Positions 4,251 through 5,407 of a stretch of DNA of 5,407 nucleotides are shown piece after piece. Location of the stretch: assembly GCA_020853255.1 (NCBI GenBank), contig JADYZI010000103.1, positions 1 to 5,407 on the forward strand, written 5' to 3'. A program made the translations under genes and the position numbers. This DNA is from Acidobacteriota bacterium. GTDB taxonomy: Bacteria; Acidobacteriota; Blastocatellia; Pyrinomonadales; Pyrinomonadaceae. How positions within the stretch are numbered: position 1 is the first letter of the stretch; each line of letters opens with the position of its first letter. Below the pieces are notes generated by a model, which was not told the origin of the DNA, ran no database searches, and was given only the letters and a program-made list of their open reading frames with translations.

Positions 4251-5407
4251 ATGGAGAAAAAGTTTCTTATTGGTGCGGTTGTGTTGGTGGTTGCCGGAGC
4301 GATCGTCGGCGGTGTATTTGGCCGGTTGTCGCCTATTTCGGCGAGCACGGAGATGACAGCCGCGCGTGTTGTCAGCGATTATCGCGAGGCCCTGGACATT
4401 ATAGATAAAAATTATGCTGGGAAGGTCGATCACGAAAAGATAACCGATACGTCCATTCAAAGCATGCTTTGGACGCTTGACCCGCATTCGGCATTTTTTA
4501 CCAACGAAGAGTTCAAAAAGCTGTACGAGGAACAGGCGTCGAAATTCTACGGGATCGGCGTTTCGATATTGCAGCATCGTGACGGCGTTTACATTCAGTC
4601 TGTGGTCCCGGAGACACCCGCCGACAAGGCCGGGCTGCGTTACGGCGACAAGTTCCTGTCGGTTGACGGCAAGGACGCGACCGAGTGGACGAGTTCCGAG
4701 GTTTCGAGCAACGTCCGCGGCGATCGCGGAACTACCGTCAAGCTGAAGGTCGAGCGCGCCGGCGTGGCCCAACCGCTTGAATTCAACATAGTTCGCGGCG
4801 GCGTGCCGCTTCCGTCGATCCGCAATTATTTTATGCTGCCGAATGGGGTCGGCTATGTCGGGTTGGTCGGCGGATTTCAGGAGACGACCTCGGCGGAACT
4901 GGACGAAGCTGTAGCCGCCCTGCAAAAGCAGGGAATGAAAAGCCTCATTCTTGATCTGCGCAACAATCCGGGCGGCCTGCTGCCGCAGGCTGTTGAGGTC
5001 GTGAGCCGTTTCATTCCGGCTGACCGGACGGTCGTATCGGTAAAGGGCCGTTCGCGCTATGCGAATACGGAGGAACTGCGCACATCGGGCGGTAAAACAT
5101 ATGATCTTCCGCTTGTTGTCATGATAAACGGCGGTTCAGCCTCGGCTTCTGAGATCGTTGCCGGAGCGATTCAGGATTATCACCGCGGAGTCATTCTTGG
5201 GACTGAAAGCTTCGGCAAGGGCCTTGTCCAGCGTGTTTTTCCGCTGCCTTACAGCACCGGACTCACGCTTACGACCGCGAGATATTACACGCCGTTCGGC
5301 CGCTCGCTTCAGCGGGATTATTCGAACGGTTCGATCTATGAATACTATTCTCACACTGACCCGACCGGTGCGGACGCCAAACCGAAACCGGCCGGCCAGG
5401 CGGTGAC
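4251..5407 (+). CDS. ctpA: Carboxyl-terminal processing protease, S41 family, membrane-anchored (3' end outside window)
   Basis: An S41 (CtpA/Prc-type) protease that trims the C-termini of envelope proteins on the outer side of the cytoplasmic membrane. The frame runs from ATG 4251 to the window edge without a stop, so 385 codons are seen and the C-terminus is missing. Residues 4-24 form a hydrophobic anchor or signal (FLIGAVVLVVAGAIVGGVFG). An N-terminal helical region (about 38-95) includes the family motif LDPHSAFF. A PDZ domain spans about 97-180 (YGIGVSIL; PETPADKAGLRYGD). The protease core holds LDLRNNPGGLL (234-244), NGGSASASEIVAG with S298 as nucleophile, and SFGKGLVQ with K323 and Q327; the Ser-Lys spacing of 25 and Ser-Gln spacing of 29 match E. 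coli Prc as I recall it. GGGAG, 8 bases upstream, supports the start. The active site is intact; substrates are unknown. The name ctpA is used generically. Confidence 0.96.
   Translation, partial: MEKKFLIGAVVLVVAGAIVGGVFGRLSPISASTEMTAARVVSDYREALDIIDKNYAGKVDHEKITDTSIQSMLWTLDPHSAFFTNEEFKKLYEEQASKFYGIGVSILQHRDGVYIQSVVPETPADKAGLRYGDKFLSVDGKDATEWTSSEVSSNVRGDRGTTVKLKVERAGVAQPLEFNIVRGGVPLPSIRNYFMLPNGVGYVGLVGGFQETTSAELDEAVAALQKQGMKSLILDLRNNPGGLLPQAVEVVSRFIPADRTVVSVKGRSRYANTEELRTSGGKTYDLPLVVMINGGSASASEIVAGAIQDYHRGVILGTESFGKGLVQRVFPLPYSTGLTLTTARYYTPFGRSLQRDYSNGSIYEYYSHTDPTGADAKPKPAGQAV

Noticed and set aside
4173..4925. 250-codon open frame on the minus strand
   Set aside because: It lies antisense to the S41 protease, which has clear family motifs over the same bases; the translated product is rich in Arg and resembles nothing.
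1..5407. CRISPR array, tRNA, rRNA or phage attachment site
   Set aside because: No regularly spaced repeats, no cloverleaf or T-loop signature and no integrase or att-like repeat were seen on either strand.

Overview
The window looks like an ordinary chromosomal stretch of a Gram-negative-type bacterium with moderately high GC. The gene set (PdxJ-type vitamin B6 synthesis, a PIN toxin with a coiled-coil antitoxin, a DUF433 protein, an ALG5-like glycosyltransferase, a membrane-anchored S41 protease) and palindromic repeats rich in GCGGATCAGGCGGAT-like units fit Acidobacteriota, perhaps Blastocatellia. That placement is an inference from gene style, not proof.

Layout: positions 1-1097 hold the last 364 codons of uvrA (plus strand, 5' end outside the window). 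A compact type II toxin-antitoxin pair follows on the plus strand (1148-1789). It has its own perfect TATAAT box and clearly lower GC than uvrA. Three minus-strand genes come next, transcribed right to left: a glycosyltransferase (3769-3023), a small DUF433 gene 15 bases behind it (3007-2771), and pdxJ (2625-1882, GTG start) with a plausible promoter of its own. The toxin and pdxJ converge on a 92-base gap.

Positions 3770-4250 form a 481-base gene-free gap between the divergent glycosyltransferase and protease genes. It holds interleaved inverted repeats at 3923-3966, a probable 159-bp MITE-like element with 15-bp terminal inverted repeats at 3994-4152, a strong internal palindrome, and the protease promoter with a 21-bp-phased direct repeat. 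From 4251 to the window end runs a carboxyl-terminal processing protease (S41/CtpA) with membrane anchor, PDZ domain and an intact Ser/Lys/Gln active site; its 3' end lies outside the window.

The genes do not form one pathway. They cover DNA repair (UvrA), a selfish or stress module (toxin-antitoxin), cofactor synthesis (PdxJ), lipid-linked sugar transfer (glycosyltransferase) and envelope protein processing (CtpA). I see no convincing new defence or metabolic system. The items most worth checking are the toxin-antitoxin pair, the lone DUF433 gene with a leaderless-type promoter, and the repeat-rich 3840-4152 block.
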